DNA of 64,000 nt from Thiomonas arsenitoxydans (GTDB taxonomy: Bacteria; Pseudomonadota; Gammaproteobacteria; Burkholderiales; Burkholderiaceae_C): assembly GCF_000253115.1 (NCBI RefSeq), contig NC_014145.1:248001-312000 (forward strand), in the 5' to 3' direction. The first letter of the stretch is position 1, and the number at the start of each line of letters is the position of its first letter. Positions 56,570 through 64,000 of this stretch are shown piece after piece. The position numbers and the translations under genes are program-made. Below the pieces are notes generated by a model, which worked only from the letters and a program-made list of their open reading frames with translations, did not search any database and was not told the DNA's origin.

Positions 56570-57217
56570 ATGAACAACCAATTCAGACTGGACGCCATCA
56601 TGGAACAAATCCTCTCCCCCCGGTTCATGCAGGACCGGCATCAACACCGCACCGAGCATATGGCGGCCATTCGCCAGCGCATTCAGTCGCACACCGCCCA
56701 AGCGCTCAGCGCCGAGGAAGAGCATGACCTGCTGCACATGTGCGAAGAAGAGAAAATCGCCCGCGATGTCTATCTGCAACTCGGCGAGCGCTGGGCGCTG
56801 CGGCCTTTGGTCAACATCAGCGGGGCCGAGCAGGCGCACATGGACGCCATCGCCGCGCTGCTGACGCATTACGACCTGCCCGATCCGGCGCAGGGCTTGG
56901 CGGTGGGCGAGTTTCGCACGCCCGACTTTCAGACTTTGCACAACCAGTTGGTGGAACGCGGCCTGCGCAGCGAGCTCGACGCCATCAAGGTTGGGCTGCT
57001 GATCGAAGAGCTGGATATTTTTGATTTGGTAGAAGCGCGCAGCCGCGCCCGTCAGCCGGAAATTCTGGCGGTTTACGACGACCTGGAGCGCGGCTCGCGC
57101 AATCATCTGCGCGCGTTCTTCCGCCATCTGCAGCGGCATCGCGGCGAGTATGTGCCGCAATACCTGAGTCTGAGCGACTTCGAGGCCGTGGCCTGGAGCG
57201 AACGCGAAGAGTGCTGA
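56570..57217 (+). CDS. DUF2202 ferritin-like protein
   Basis: A 215-residue, all-helical protein with the DUF2202 pattern: LSAEEEHDLLHMCEEEKIARDVYLQLG, then NISGAEQAHMDAIAALL, and a later ELDIFDLVEARS with ERGSRNHLRAFFRHL. The paired Glu and Glu-x-x-His residues fit a carboxylate-bridged di-iron centre. Function is unknown; iron binding or oxygen handling is likely. It sits alone between queA and the Mce operon. Confidence 0.85.
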   Translation: MNNQFRLDAIMEQILSPRFMQDRHQHRTEHMAAIRQRIQSHTAQALSAEEEHDLLHMCEEEKIARDVYLQLGERWALRPLVNISGAEQAHMDAIAALLTHYDLPDPAQGLAVGEFRTPDFQTLHNQLVERGLRSELDAIKVGLLIEELDIFDLVEARSRARQPEILAVYDDLERGSRNHLRAFFRHLQRHRGEYVPQYLSLSDFEAVAWSEREEC

Positions 57218-57230
57218 TGTCTTAGATGCT

Positions 57231-57869
57231 TCAGGACTGCGCTGCCGCCACGGCGGCGCGGGTGTTCTCCACGATGCCTTTGAGCGCCTGATCCAGCAGG
57301 GTCTGCGCGCCCTGCGCGAAGTGCGCGGCGTCGTTCACGGCAATGGTCTGGCTGCCGTCGAAATGCCAATGCGCGGCAATGCGGCTGGTGCGCTGGTTCG
57401 CCAGATCGCACACCAGATCCAAGTGCACGGTGCCCTGATTCGCATGAACATCGTGCTCCAGCCGGTTCAGCTTGCAGTGCAGCGTCCACGGCGCGTTCAC
57501 CAGCACGGCCTGCTGTTGCACGGCGCTGATCCACGGCTGGCGGCTCAGGGTGCGGGCGATGGCTTCGCCCACGAGCTGGGCCGGCGGGGCGAGCCAGCGG
57601 CTGTCGCGGTAGGGTTCCAGCGTGTCGGGGCTGCGGCTGTACATCATGGCGGGCGACTGAAATCCGGCACTGGCGCGGACCGGCAGGAGTTGAATCACCG
57701 TGGCTTGCGGCAGCGGCGCGGTGCGGATCTCAGTGGCGGTCAGGCGGTAGGTTTGCTGCACCGGCGCACGATTGACGGGCAGGGCGCAGGCGGCCAGGGT
57801 CAGGCTGGCCAGGCTCAGCAAAGCGGCCAGGGCGGCGCGGCGCAGCGGCAAAACAGAAGAGACGGTCAT
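57231..57869 (-). CDS. ABC-type transport auxiliary lipoprotein (PqiC-like)
   Basis: A 212-residue lipoprotein (lipobox ASLTLAACALP, Cys near 27) with RLTATEIRTAPLPQATVIQL and YRDSRWLAPPAQLVGEAI, the pattern of the auxiliary lipoproteins that accompany MCE systems. Its start overlaps the mlaD-like stop (ATGA), so it is the last gene of a four-gene Mce transporter operon. Confidence 0.85.
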   Translation of the reverse strand: MTVSSVLPLRRAALAALLSLASLTLAACALPVNRAPVQQTYRLTATEIRTAPLPQATVIQLLPVRASAGFQSPAMMYSRSPDTLEPYRDSRWLAPPAQLVGEAIARTLSRQPWISAVQQQAVLVNAPWTLHCKLNRLEHDVHANQGTVHLDLVCDLANQRTSRIAAHWHFDGSQTIAVNDAAHFAQGAQTLLDQALKGIVENTRAAVAAAQS

Positions 57870-58834
57870 GGTTTTTCTCCCGGGCCCGGCGGCGGCAAGG
57901 CCGGGCCGTACAGCAGTTGGCTGGGGTTGGCTTTGAGGTTTTCGGTCAGCGCGCCGAGCTGGCTGCTGAGCTGCTGCAGATTGCGCGCCAGCGCGTCCAC
58001 TTCGGGCAGGGTGCGGGTCTGAAGCTGAGTCATGGCCTGCACGCCAGCCTGGGTGAAAGCGGTGGTGGTGTCGCCGGCCTGGGCAACGCTGTTGGCGGCG
58101 GCGCCGATCTGCGGCATCGAGCCGCCTAGCTGGGCCGATACGCCATCGAGCCGCTTCACCAGCGCCTGGCTTTGCAGCATGAGCGCGCTGCCTTGCGCAC
58201 TCATCTGCGTCAGGTTGGCGCTGGTCTGGCGGGCGTTGGCAAACATCTGATTGATGTTGTTCTGATTGGCCGCCAGAGAGGCGGAGAGGGTCTGCAGATT
58301 GCGCAGCGTGTCGCTGATCGACTGCACATTGGCCGGGCTGAGCAGCGCGTCCACCCGCTGGCTGATGCGCGCCAGGGTGATGGCCGCGTCGTTGATGCCG
58401 CCCTCGATCTGGGTGAACACCGAGGGCTTGTAGGGAATGACCGGGTCGGGCTCGCCGGGCGGGGTGGGCAGCGGTGTCGACGAGGCGCCGCCGATCAGGT
58501 TCACCGCCGACAGCCCGGTGACGCCCAGCGGACTGAGCTGCGCCACGGTGTCGCTGCGCACCGGCACCGCGCTGTCGATCTCGACCTTGATGCGGATGAG
58601 GGCCGGGTTTTTCGGGTCGATCTCGATGCTTGCGACCTTGCCCACGGTGACGCCGCGGTAGAGCACATTGCTGTCGGTTTTCAGGCCGCTGACGTTGTCG
58701 GTGGCGTAGATCAGATACGGCCGGGTGGCGGTCTGCTTGCCGCCGGTGGCCAGCCACCAGCCCAGGCCGCCGAGCAGCGCGCCCAGCAGCACCACGAACA
58801 GGCCGACGGCGGTGTAATTGACTTTCGATTCCAT
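57866..58834 (-). CDS. mlaD: MCE-domain periplasmic lipid-transport protein (MlaD-like)
   Basis: The 322-residue protein has an N-terminal membrane anchor (VNYTAVGLFVVLLGALLGGLG), one MCE domain (YLIYATDNVSGLKTDSNVLY to VNLIGGASS, residues about 40-120) and a long helical tail with Gln/Asn/Ala-rich heptads. MCE domains form hexameric rings that carry phospholipids between the membranes. It lies between the ATPase and the lipoprotein gene. Confidence 0.9.
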   Translation of the reverse strand: MESKVNYTAVGLFVVLLGALLGGLGWWLATGGKQTATRPYLIYATDNVSGLKTDSNVLYRGVTVGKVASIEIDPKNPALIRIKVEIDSAVPVRSDTVAQLSPLGVTGLSAVNLIGGASSTPLPTPPGEPDPVIPYKPSVFTQIEGGINDAAITLARISQRVDALLSPANVQSISDTLRNLQTLSASLAANQNNINQMFANARQTSANLTQMSAQGSALMLQSQALVKRLDGVSAQLGGSMPQIGAAANSVAQAGDTTTAFTQAGVQAMTQLQTRTLPEVDALARNLQQLSSQLGALTENLKANPSQLLYGPALPPPGPGEKP

Positions 58835-58837
58835 GTC

Positions 58838-59620
58838 CTACCTCGAAAGGGTTTCGTGCAGATAGGCGGCCGAACGGCTGCCGCGGAAATAAGCAACCAG
58901 CTCAGGCTCGTCGCGCTGCGCCAGTTCTGCAGCGGGGCCGACCGCCAGCATTTTTTTGCGGGCGAGAAACGCCACCGTGTCGCTGCCGTGCCAGATGGAG
59001 TCGAGATCGTGCGTGACTTGCAGAATAGTCAGCCCCAGCAGGTCGCGCAGCTCGCGAATGAGCTGGTCGAACGCCACGCCGCCGATCGGGTCGAGGCCCG
59101 AGGTCGGTTCGTCGAGCACCAGCAGTTCGGGGTCGAGCGCCAGCGCGCGGGCCAGCGCGGCGCGCTTGACCATGCCGCCCGAGAGTTCAGCCGGATATTT
59201 GTGCGCCGCATCGGCAGGCAGCCCGGCCAGACCGATCTTGAGCATGCCCAGTTCGGGCAGCAGGCGTTTGTCCACCAGGCCTTGCTCGCGCAGCGGCAGC
59301 AGCACGTTTTCCAGCACGGTCAGGCCGGTGAATAGCGCGCCGCCTTGGAACAGCACGCCGATGCGCTGGCGCAGCGCTTGCCGCTGCGCTTCGTCGGCCG
59401 CCAGCGCGTCCTGCCCGAACAGCTTGAGCGTGCCGCCGCTGGGTGCGCGCAGCAAGAGCAGGCTGCGCACCAGCACCGTCTTGCCCGAGCCCGAGCCACC
59501 CACCAGCGCCATGATGGCGCCGCGCGGCACGGCCAGGTTCAGGCCCTCGTGCACCACCACGTCGCCGAAACGGTTGACGATGCCTTGCGCGTCGATGACC
59601 AGATCGGCGGGTTTGTTCAT
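58838..59620 (-). CDS. mlaF: Mce/Mla-type ABC transporter ATPase
   Basis: The 260-residue ATPase shows Walker A GGSGSGKTVLVRSL, signature LSGGMVKRAALARALALDPE and Walker B LLVLDEPTSGLDPIG, with the typical Mla C-terminal part (AYLHETLSR). It powers the MlaE-like permease. It starts 4 bp inside the permease stop region (59617-59620), so the two are coupled. Confidence 0.92.
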   Translation of the reverse strand: MNKPADLVIDAQGIVNRFGDVVVHEGLNLAVPRGAIMALVGGSGSGKTVLVRSLLLLRAPSGGTLKLFGQDALAADEAQRQALRQRIGVLFQGGALFTGLTVLENVLLPLREQGLVDKRLLPELGMLKIGLAGLPADAAHKYPAELSGGMVKRAALARALALDPELLVLDEPTSGLDPIGGVAFDQLIRELRDLLGLTILQVTHDLDSIWHGSDTVAFLARKKMLAVGPAAELAQRDEPELVAYFRGSRSAAYLHETLSR

Positions 59621-60759
59621 AGGTGCAGCAGGTTGTAGAGCACCGAAAAACTGGCGTCAATCACGATCACCAGAAAGATGGCCTGCACCACGCTCACCGT
59701 GGTGGCGCGGCCCACCGCCGCCGCGCTGCCCGCAACGCGCAGGCCCTGCATGCAGCCCACCAGGGCGATGACTACGGCGAACACCGGCGCTTTCACCAAG
59801 CCGAGCACCAGGGTTTTGAGCCCCACCACCTGCGGAATGCGCGCGACGTATTCGCTCAGCGGCACGCCATAGCCGACCGCGGCCACGACTCCACCGCCCG
59901 CCAGCCCCATCACATCGGCAAACAGCGCCAGCAGCGGCAGGGTGATGACCAGGGCGATGACCTTGGGCAGCACCAGCATCTCAAATGGCGACAGCCCGAG
60001 CGCGCGCAGCGCATCCACCTCTTCGGTGATGCGCATGGTGCCGATCTGCGCGGTGTACGACGAGCCGGTGCGCCCGGCCACCAGAATGGCGGTGAGCAGA
60101 GGCCCGAGTTCGCGCAGGGTGATGATGGACACCAGATTGACAATGAGAATGTTGGCGCCATAGGTCGCCAGCGTGGCCCCGGCCTGATACGCCATGACCA
60201 TGCCGATGAGAAAAGACAGCAGGCCGATGATGCCGATGGCGCGCAGCCCCGCCGCGTCGATTTCGTGGATGACTTCGCGCCAGCGCACGCGCCAGGGCTG
60301 CAGCAGCAGCGGCGCGCCACGCCACACCAGTTCGCCGACGAAGGCCAGCAGCGCGCGCAGTTCGTCCAGCGCAATGAGCGTGGCGCGGCCGATGTCGCCC
60401 AGCAAGCCGAGGCGGCGCGCAGCGGGCGGCAACGCCAGCGCGCGCTGGCGCACCAGATCGAGCAACTGCTGCTGCGGCGGGCTCAGGCCGCTGGCGTCCA
60501 CCGTGGCCCCGGCGCTTTGCCACTGCGCCATGCTGCGCACCAGCAGCAGCGCGCCGGGTGTGTCGAGTGTGGTGGCGCTGGCGTCGAGGGTGACGTGCCG
60601 CGTGCCTGCGGGCAGATGGGTGTTCGGCTCGCGCGCCAGACCTTGCGCATTCCACGCGCCCTGCAGTCGGCACACGCGTCGCTCAGGCGCGTCCTCCTGC
60701 GCCATCCAGTTCAGGGTGGCGGGGGCGTCGGCGGTTGAAGGGGCGATCATGGCGTGCAT
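59617..60759 (-). CDS. mlaE: Mce/Mla-type permease with N-terminal STAS-like domain
   Basis: A 380-residue protein: residues 1 to about 115 form a STAS-like domain (HVTLDASATTLDTPGALLLV), then the MlaE permease with GIIGLLSFLIGMVMAYQAGA, ELGPLLTAILVAGRTGSSYTAQI (abridged) and GSAAAVGRATTVSVVQAIFL. The fused STAS domain means no separate mlaB is needed. First gene of the four-gene operon (permease, ATPase, MCE, lipoprotein), 53 bp from the divergent tgt. Confidence 0.93.
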   Translation of the reverse strand: MHAMIAPSTADAPATLNWMAQEDAPERRVCRLQGAWNAQGLAREPNTHLPAGTRHVTLDASATTLDTPGALLLVRSMAQWQSAGATVDASGLSPPQQQLLDLVRQRALALPPAARRLGLLGDIGRATLIALDELRALLAFVGELVWRGAPLLLQPWRVRWREVIHEIDAAGLRAIGIIGLLSFLIGMVMAYQAGATLATYGANILIVNLVSIITLRELGPLLTAILVAGRTGSSYTAQIGTMRITEEVDALRALGLSPFEMLVLPKVIALVITLPLLALFADVMGLAGGGVVAAVGYGVPLSEYVARIPQVVGLKTLVLGLVKAPVFAVVIALVGCMQGLRVAGSAAAVGRATTVSVVQAIFLVIVIDASFSVLYNLLHL

Positions 60760-60761
60760 AG

Positions 60762-61949
<1,188 letters not shown>

Positions 61950-61952
<3 letters not shown>

Positions 61953-62135
61953 TCTCACCTCCCCCACGTCGTGGGTGAGGTCGGGAAGGGGACGGCCCAG
62001 CCCGCCCCCCGAGGGGGATGAGGCCCACGGCTCCAAGCGGCCCTGCGGCAGCTTGGACGGAGCCGAATCCGAGCGGCTTGCAAGCCGCGAGGTGGACAAG
62101 GAAGCTTGGGGCGGCCCGGCGTTTCCTTGAGAGGT
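61950..62135 (+). repeat. Palindromic repeat element, copy 5
   Basis: It starts inside module B (TGATCTCACCTCCCCCACG), continues with C (GCCCGCCCCCCGAGGGGG; AAGCGGCCCTGCGGCAGCTT), D (perfect palindrome GCGGCTTGCAAGCCGC, 62073-62088) and the E hairpin: CAAGGAAGC (62097-62105), loop TTGGGGCGGCCCGGC, GTTTCCTTG (62121-62129). From C to E it is nearly identical to copy 2, but differs in ways that mostly keep base pairing. Confidence 0.85.
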
Positions 62136-62139
62136 TCTC

Positions 62140-62262
62140 TTAACCGGCAGCCAATTGCGTTGCCATGCGCCCGACCGCGTGCAAGGCTTCTTCCTGCTCG
62201 CCCGTCCAGCGTTCACCGCCGTTGAGCCACAGGCAGTTGCGGTAAGCGCGTGAAACGCGGAT
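62140..62262 (-). pseudogene. C-terminal fragment, possibly of a flavodoxin-family oxidoreductase
   Basis: Reading leftward from the copZ-like stop, an open frame without its own start encodes SRAYRNCLWLNGGERWTGEQEEALHAVG (abridged) and ends at TAA 62140-62142. The LWLNGGE-W-EQ-A-L pattern resembles the C-terminus of some NAD(P)H-dependent flavodoxin-like proteins. Only about 38 residues remain between copZ and a repeat element, so it looks like a truncated remnant. Identification is tentative. Confidence 0.4.
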
Positions 62263-62469
62263 TCAATCCTTGAGCGTCACCCCGTAGCCCTCGTCGGAGA
62301 CGGCCTTGACCAGCGCTTCGGGTGCGGCGCTGCCCTGCACGGTGGCGCGGCCGCTGGCCAGATCGACCTGCGCGTCCTGCGTGCCGGGGACGGATTTGAG
62401 CGCCTTGGTCACGGCGGCGACGCAGTGGCCGCAGGTCATGCCGGTGACTTGAAGTTGCACGGTGTTCAT
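62263..62469 (-). CDS. copZ: Copper chaperone, heavy-metal-associated domain (CopZ-like)
   Basis: The 68-residue protein is one HMA domain with the metal-binding motif GMTCGHC near residues 10-16 (MTCGHCVAAVTKALKSVPG) and the usual ferredoxin-like ending. It delivers Cu(I), or Ag(I), to a P-type ATPase; the copA-like gene lies two genes upstream. ATG 62469 follows AGGAG. Confidence 0.95.
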   Translation of the reverse strand: MNTVQLQVTGMTCGHCVAAVTKALKSVPGTQDAQVDLASGRATVQGSAAPEALVKAVSDEGYGVTLKD

Positions 62470-62499
62470 GAGTTTTTCTCCTATTGTGGTGGCTAGAGA

Positions 62500-62904
62500 T
62501 CAGGCGGGTTGGGCGAGGGCGTCGCGTACCTTCATCAGCTTTTCGCAGACTTCCTTGGCAATGGCGTGCACTTCGGGTTTGTCGATCAGGCCGAGCACCG
62601 AGGTGGGGTTCATGAAGTCGACCACGATCTGCTGGTTGGCCGCGTCTTCGCGCACCACCACATTGCACGGCAGCAGCGCGCCGATGTGCGGATCGAAGTC
62701 GAGCGCCTTCATGGCATAGCCCGGCGCACAGGCGCCGAGGATGCGATAGGGCGGGCGGTCGACGCCGAGCTTGGCCTTGAGGGTGGCCGACACGTCGATG
62801 TCGCTGATGATGCCGAAACCCTGCGCCTTCAGCGCTTCGGTGGTGCGGGTGATGGCGTCGTCGAAGGCGCAGCAGGCTTGGGCGGAAAACACGATGGAGG
62901 GCAT
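62500..62904 (-). CDS. DUF302 protein
   Basis: A 134-residue cytoplasmic protein with the DUF302 pattern: RTTEALKAQGFGIISDIDVSATL, YRILGACAPGYAMKALDFDP and LLPCNVVVREDAANQQIVVDF. DUF302 proteins often sit in metal or sulfur clusters and hold conserved Cys residues (here Cys in ILGACAP and LLPCNVVV). It lies between copA and copZ, 12 bp from the former, suggesting a role in copper handling. Confidence 0.85.
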   Translation of the reverse strand: MPSIVFSAQACCAFDDAITRTTEALKAQGFGIISDIDVSATLKAKLGVDRPPYRILGACAPGYAMKALDFDPHIGALLPCNVVVREDAANQQIVVDFMNPTSVLGLIDKPEVHAIAKEVCEKLMKVRDALAQPA

Positions 62905-62916
62905 GTCAAAGCTCCT

Positions 62917-64000
62917 TTAGGGGGTGTGGATCAAGGCAGAAAGTGGGGCTGATTGTGCCGATGAATGAGCCTGCGGCGCCTGCCAGGGGGAAAGGCGTTT
63001 GAGCCGCAGGCTGTTGCCCAGCACGAAGACCGACGACAGCCCCATGGCCACTCCGGCCAGCATGGGGTGCAGGTGCACGCCCCAGGGCGCGGCGATTCCA
63101 GCGGCCAGGGGAATGAGCACGATGTTGTAGGCAAACGCCCAGAACAGATTGCCGTGGATGGTGCGTAGGGTGCTGCGGGCGGTGTCGATGGCGCTGGGCA
63201 GCGCGGCGAGATCGCCGCGAGTCAGGCTGACATCGGCGGCTTCGATGGCGACGTCGGTGCCGCTGGCCAGCGCCAGGCCCACATCGGCCTGGGCGAGTGC
63301 GGGGCCGTCGTTCAGCCCTTCGCCAACGAAGGCCACGCGCCGCCCCTGCGCCTGCAGTTCGGCGACCACGCGGGCTTTGTCTTGCGGCAACACTTCGGCA
63401 TGGACGGAGACCCCCACGTTCGCATGCGCTCGCTGCCCCCCGAGGGGGCCATCCCCACCCCGGCCCTCCCCACTGGTGGGGAGGGAGTGATCACTCCTCC
63501 TCCACGCCGTGGGGGAGGTTGGGAGGGGGAGATGCCCGCCTTGAGACGGCTCGGCGGCGGGGACGGAGACCCCCACGCTCGCATGCGCTCGCTGCCCCCC
63601 GAGGGGGCTGCCCCCGCCTTGAGGCGGCTCGGCGGCGGGGGCGTCATGAATGCCCAGCGCATCGGCCACGGCCTGCGCGGTGCGCCGGGCGTCGCCAGTA
63701 ACCAAGGCAATGGACAGGCCGCGCTGGCGTAGCGCCTGCACCACGGCGACGGCCTCGGGCTTGAGGGGATCAGAAATGCCCAGTACGGCGATGCAATTCT
63801 GATCTTGCGCCAGAAACACCGCGGTCTGGCCTTGGGCTTCGAGCGCGTCGGCCTGCTCGCCCAGGGTATTCAGCGAGATGCTTTCGCGCTCCATCAGCCG
63901 CCGCGCGCCGAGCAGCAGGGTGTGACCGTCGAGGGTGGCACGCACGCCGTAGCCGGGAATGGCGGCGAAGTTCTGCACGGTGGGAAGGGTCAGGCCGCGT
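62917..64000 (-). CDS. copA: Copper-translocating P1B-type ATPase (C-terminal part, right edge cut)
   Basis: The visible 361 codons are the catalytic end of a CopA-type pump: QNFAAIPGYGVRATLDGHTL (N-domain start), GISDPLKPEAVAVVQALRQRGL, VTGDARRTAQAVADALGIHD, HAEVLPQDKARVVAELQ, the hinge AFVGEGLNDGPALAQADVG, then two membrane segments. The phosphorylation site and metal-binding domains lie beyond the window. Two oddities stand out: an 80-residue insertion between GIHD and HAEV (63403-63642) made of repeat DNA, and GEGLND where the family has GDGxND. If the insertion is translated, the P-domain carries a long Gly/Pro-rich loop; the protein may still work or be inactive. Confidence 0.88.
   Translation of the reverse strand, partial: RGLTLPTVQNFAAIPGYGVRATLDGHTLLLGARRLMERESISLNTLGEQADALEAQGQTAVFLAQDQNCIAVLGISDPLKPEAVAVVQALRQRGLSIALVTGDARRTAQAVADALGIHDAPAAEPPQGGGSPLGGQRAHASVGVSVPAAEPSQGGHLPLPTSPTAWRRSDHSLPTSGEGRGGDGPLGGQRAHANVGVSVHAEVLPQDKARVVAELQAQGRRVAFVGEGLNDGPALAQADVGLALASGTDVAIEAADVSLTRGDLAALPSAIDTARSTLRTIHGNLFWAFAYNIVLIPLAAGIAAPWGVHLHPMLAGVAMGLSSVFVLGNSLRLKRLSPWQAPQAHSSAQSAPLSALIHTP
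63403..63642 (-). repeat. 240-bp repeat assembly inserted in frame in copA
   Basis: Between the Asp codon at 63643 and the His codon at 63402 lie exactly 240 bp (80 codons) foreign to the ATPase family. On the plus strand the order is X (GGAGACCCCCACGTTCGCAT..., then TCGCTGCCCCCCGAGGGGG), module B (63453-63530; CTCCCCACTGGTGGGGAGG), Y (CGCCTTGAGACGGCTCGGCG), X again (63561-63608) and Y again (63613-63639). X1/X2 and Y1/Y2 differ by single bases. In the ATPase frame there is no stop; Gly, Pro, Ala, Ser and His dominate. Confidence 0.88.

Noticed and set aside
63297..63732. Plus-strand open frames across the copA insertion as separate genes
   Set aside because: They consist mostly of repeat sequence and antisense ATPase; no ribosome site or family match.

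Overview
The window is about 64 kb of GC-rich (roughly 64%) proteobacterial chromosome. Gene content and order (queA/tgt, rplM-rpsI, an Mce/Mla-type transporter, glutaryl-CoA dehydrogenase, paired DUF3443/DUF2844 genes, tandem-Mop molybdenum proteins) point to a beta-proteobacterium of the Burkholderiales. A Thiomonas-like organism is my best guess, but it is an inference from gene style and cannot be proved here. I saw no rRNA, tRNA, CRISPR array, prophage or complete insertion sequence.

Region 1 (1-11.3 kb) is a molybdenum island. A strong ModE-like operator at 3722-3749 lies between two divergent units. Leftward run a TonB-dependent receptor (one in-frame TAA), a BtuF/MolA-type periplasmic binding protein and a luciferase-like monooxygenase cut by the window edge. 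Rightward run a YqeB/EF2563-type gene, a tandem-Mop protein, modABC, a TauE/SafE permease, a second modA-modB pair without its own ATPase, and modD. This suggests TonB-dependent outer-membrane uptake of molybdate or a molybdenum complex feeding an inner-membrane and storage system.

Region 2 (11.3-24.5 kb) holds a P2-type cation ATPase broken by a TAG and lacking a start, two coupled monohaem cytochromes c, a 45-residue Lys-rich protein, a cold-shock protein, a trypsin-like protease, a CPA2 antiporter, ruvB, a DUF2844-DUF3443-DUF3443 operon with aspartic-protease-like motifs, a histidine phosphatase and PagL. Region 3 (24.5-33.5 kb) is a MarR-controlled tripartite efflux operon (marR, nodT-type, emrA, emrB) divergent from a coniferyl-aldehyde-type dehydrogenase coupled to an exported repeat protein. 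Region 4 (34-45.6 kb) has rplM-rpsI, a cyanide-insensitive-type bd oxidase with a GbsR/MarR regulator, glpD, marR-cytochrome b561-YceI-YceI, an extradiol dioxygenase, gcdH and an unknown membrane protein. Region 5 (45.7-64 kb) carries a diguanylate cyclase, an Hsp70-like ATPase, katG, a deacetylase/acyltransferase/glycosyltransferase cluster, queA, a DUF2202 protein, a four-gene Mce transporter, tgt, and copZ-DUF302-copA (copA is cut by the right edge).

The most unusual feature runs across the window: a dispersed family of modular palindromic repeats. Five copies end in a hairpin with the same 15-nt loop length and compensating stem changes, and all five point the same way. Related modules occur elsewhere. 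One 240-bp assembly interrupts copA exactly in frame, adding 80 codons inside the catalytic P-domain. An 81-bp tandem pair forms its own 53-codon frame between emrA and emrB. Other copies supply the stop codons of tgt and a yceI gene. The behaviour resembles REP/BIME elements combined with Rickettsia-type palindromic elements that invade coding sequence.
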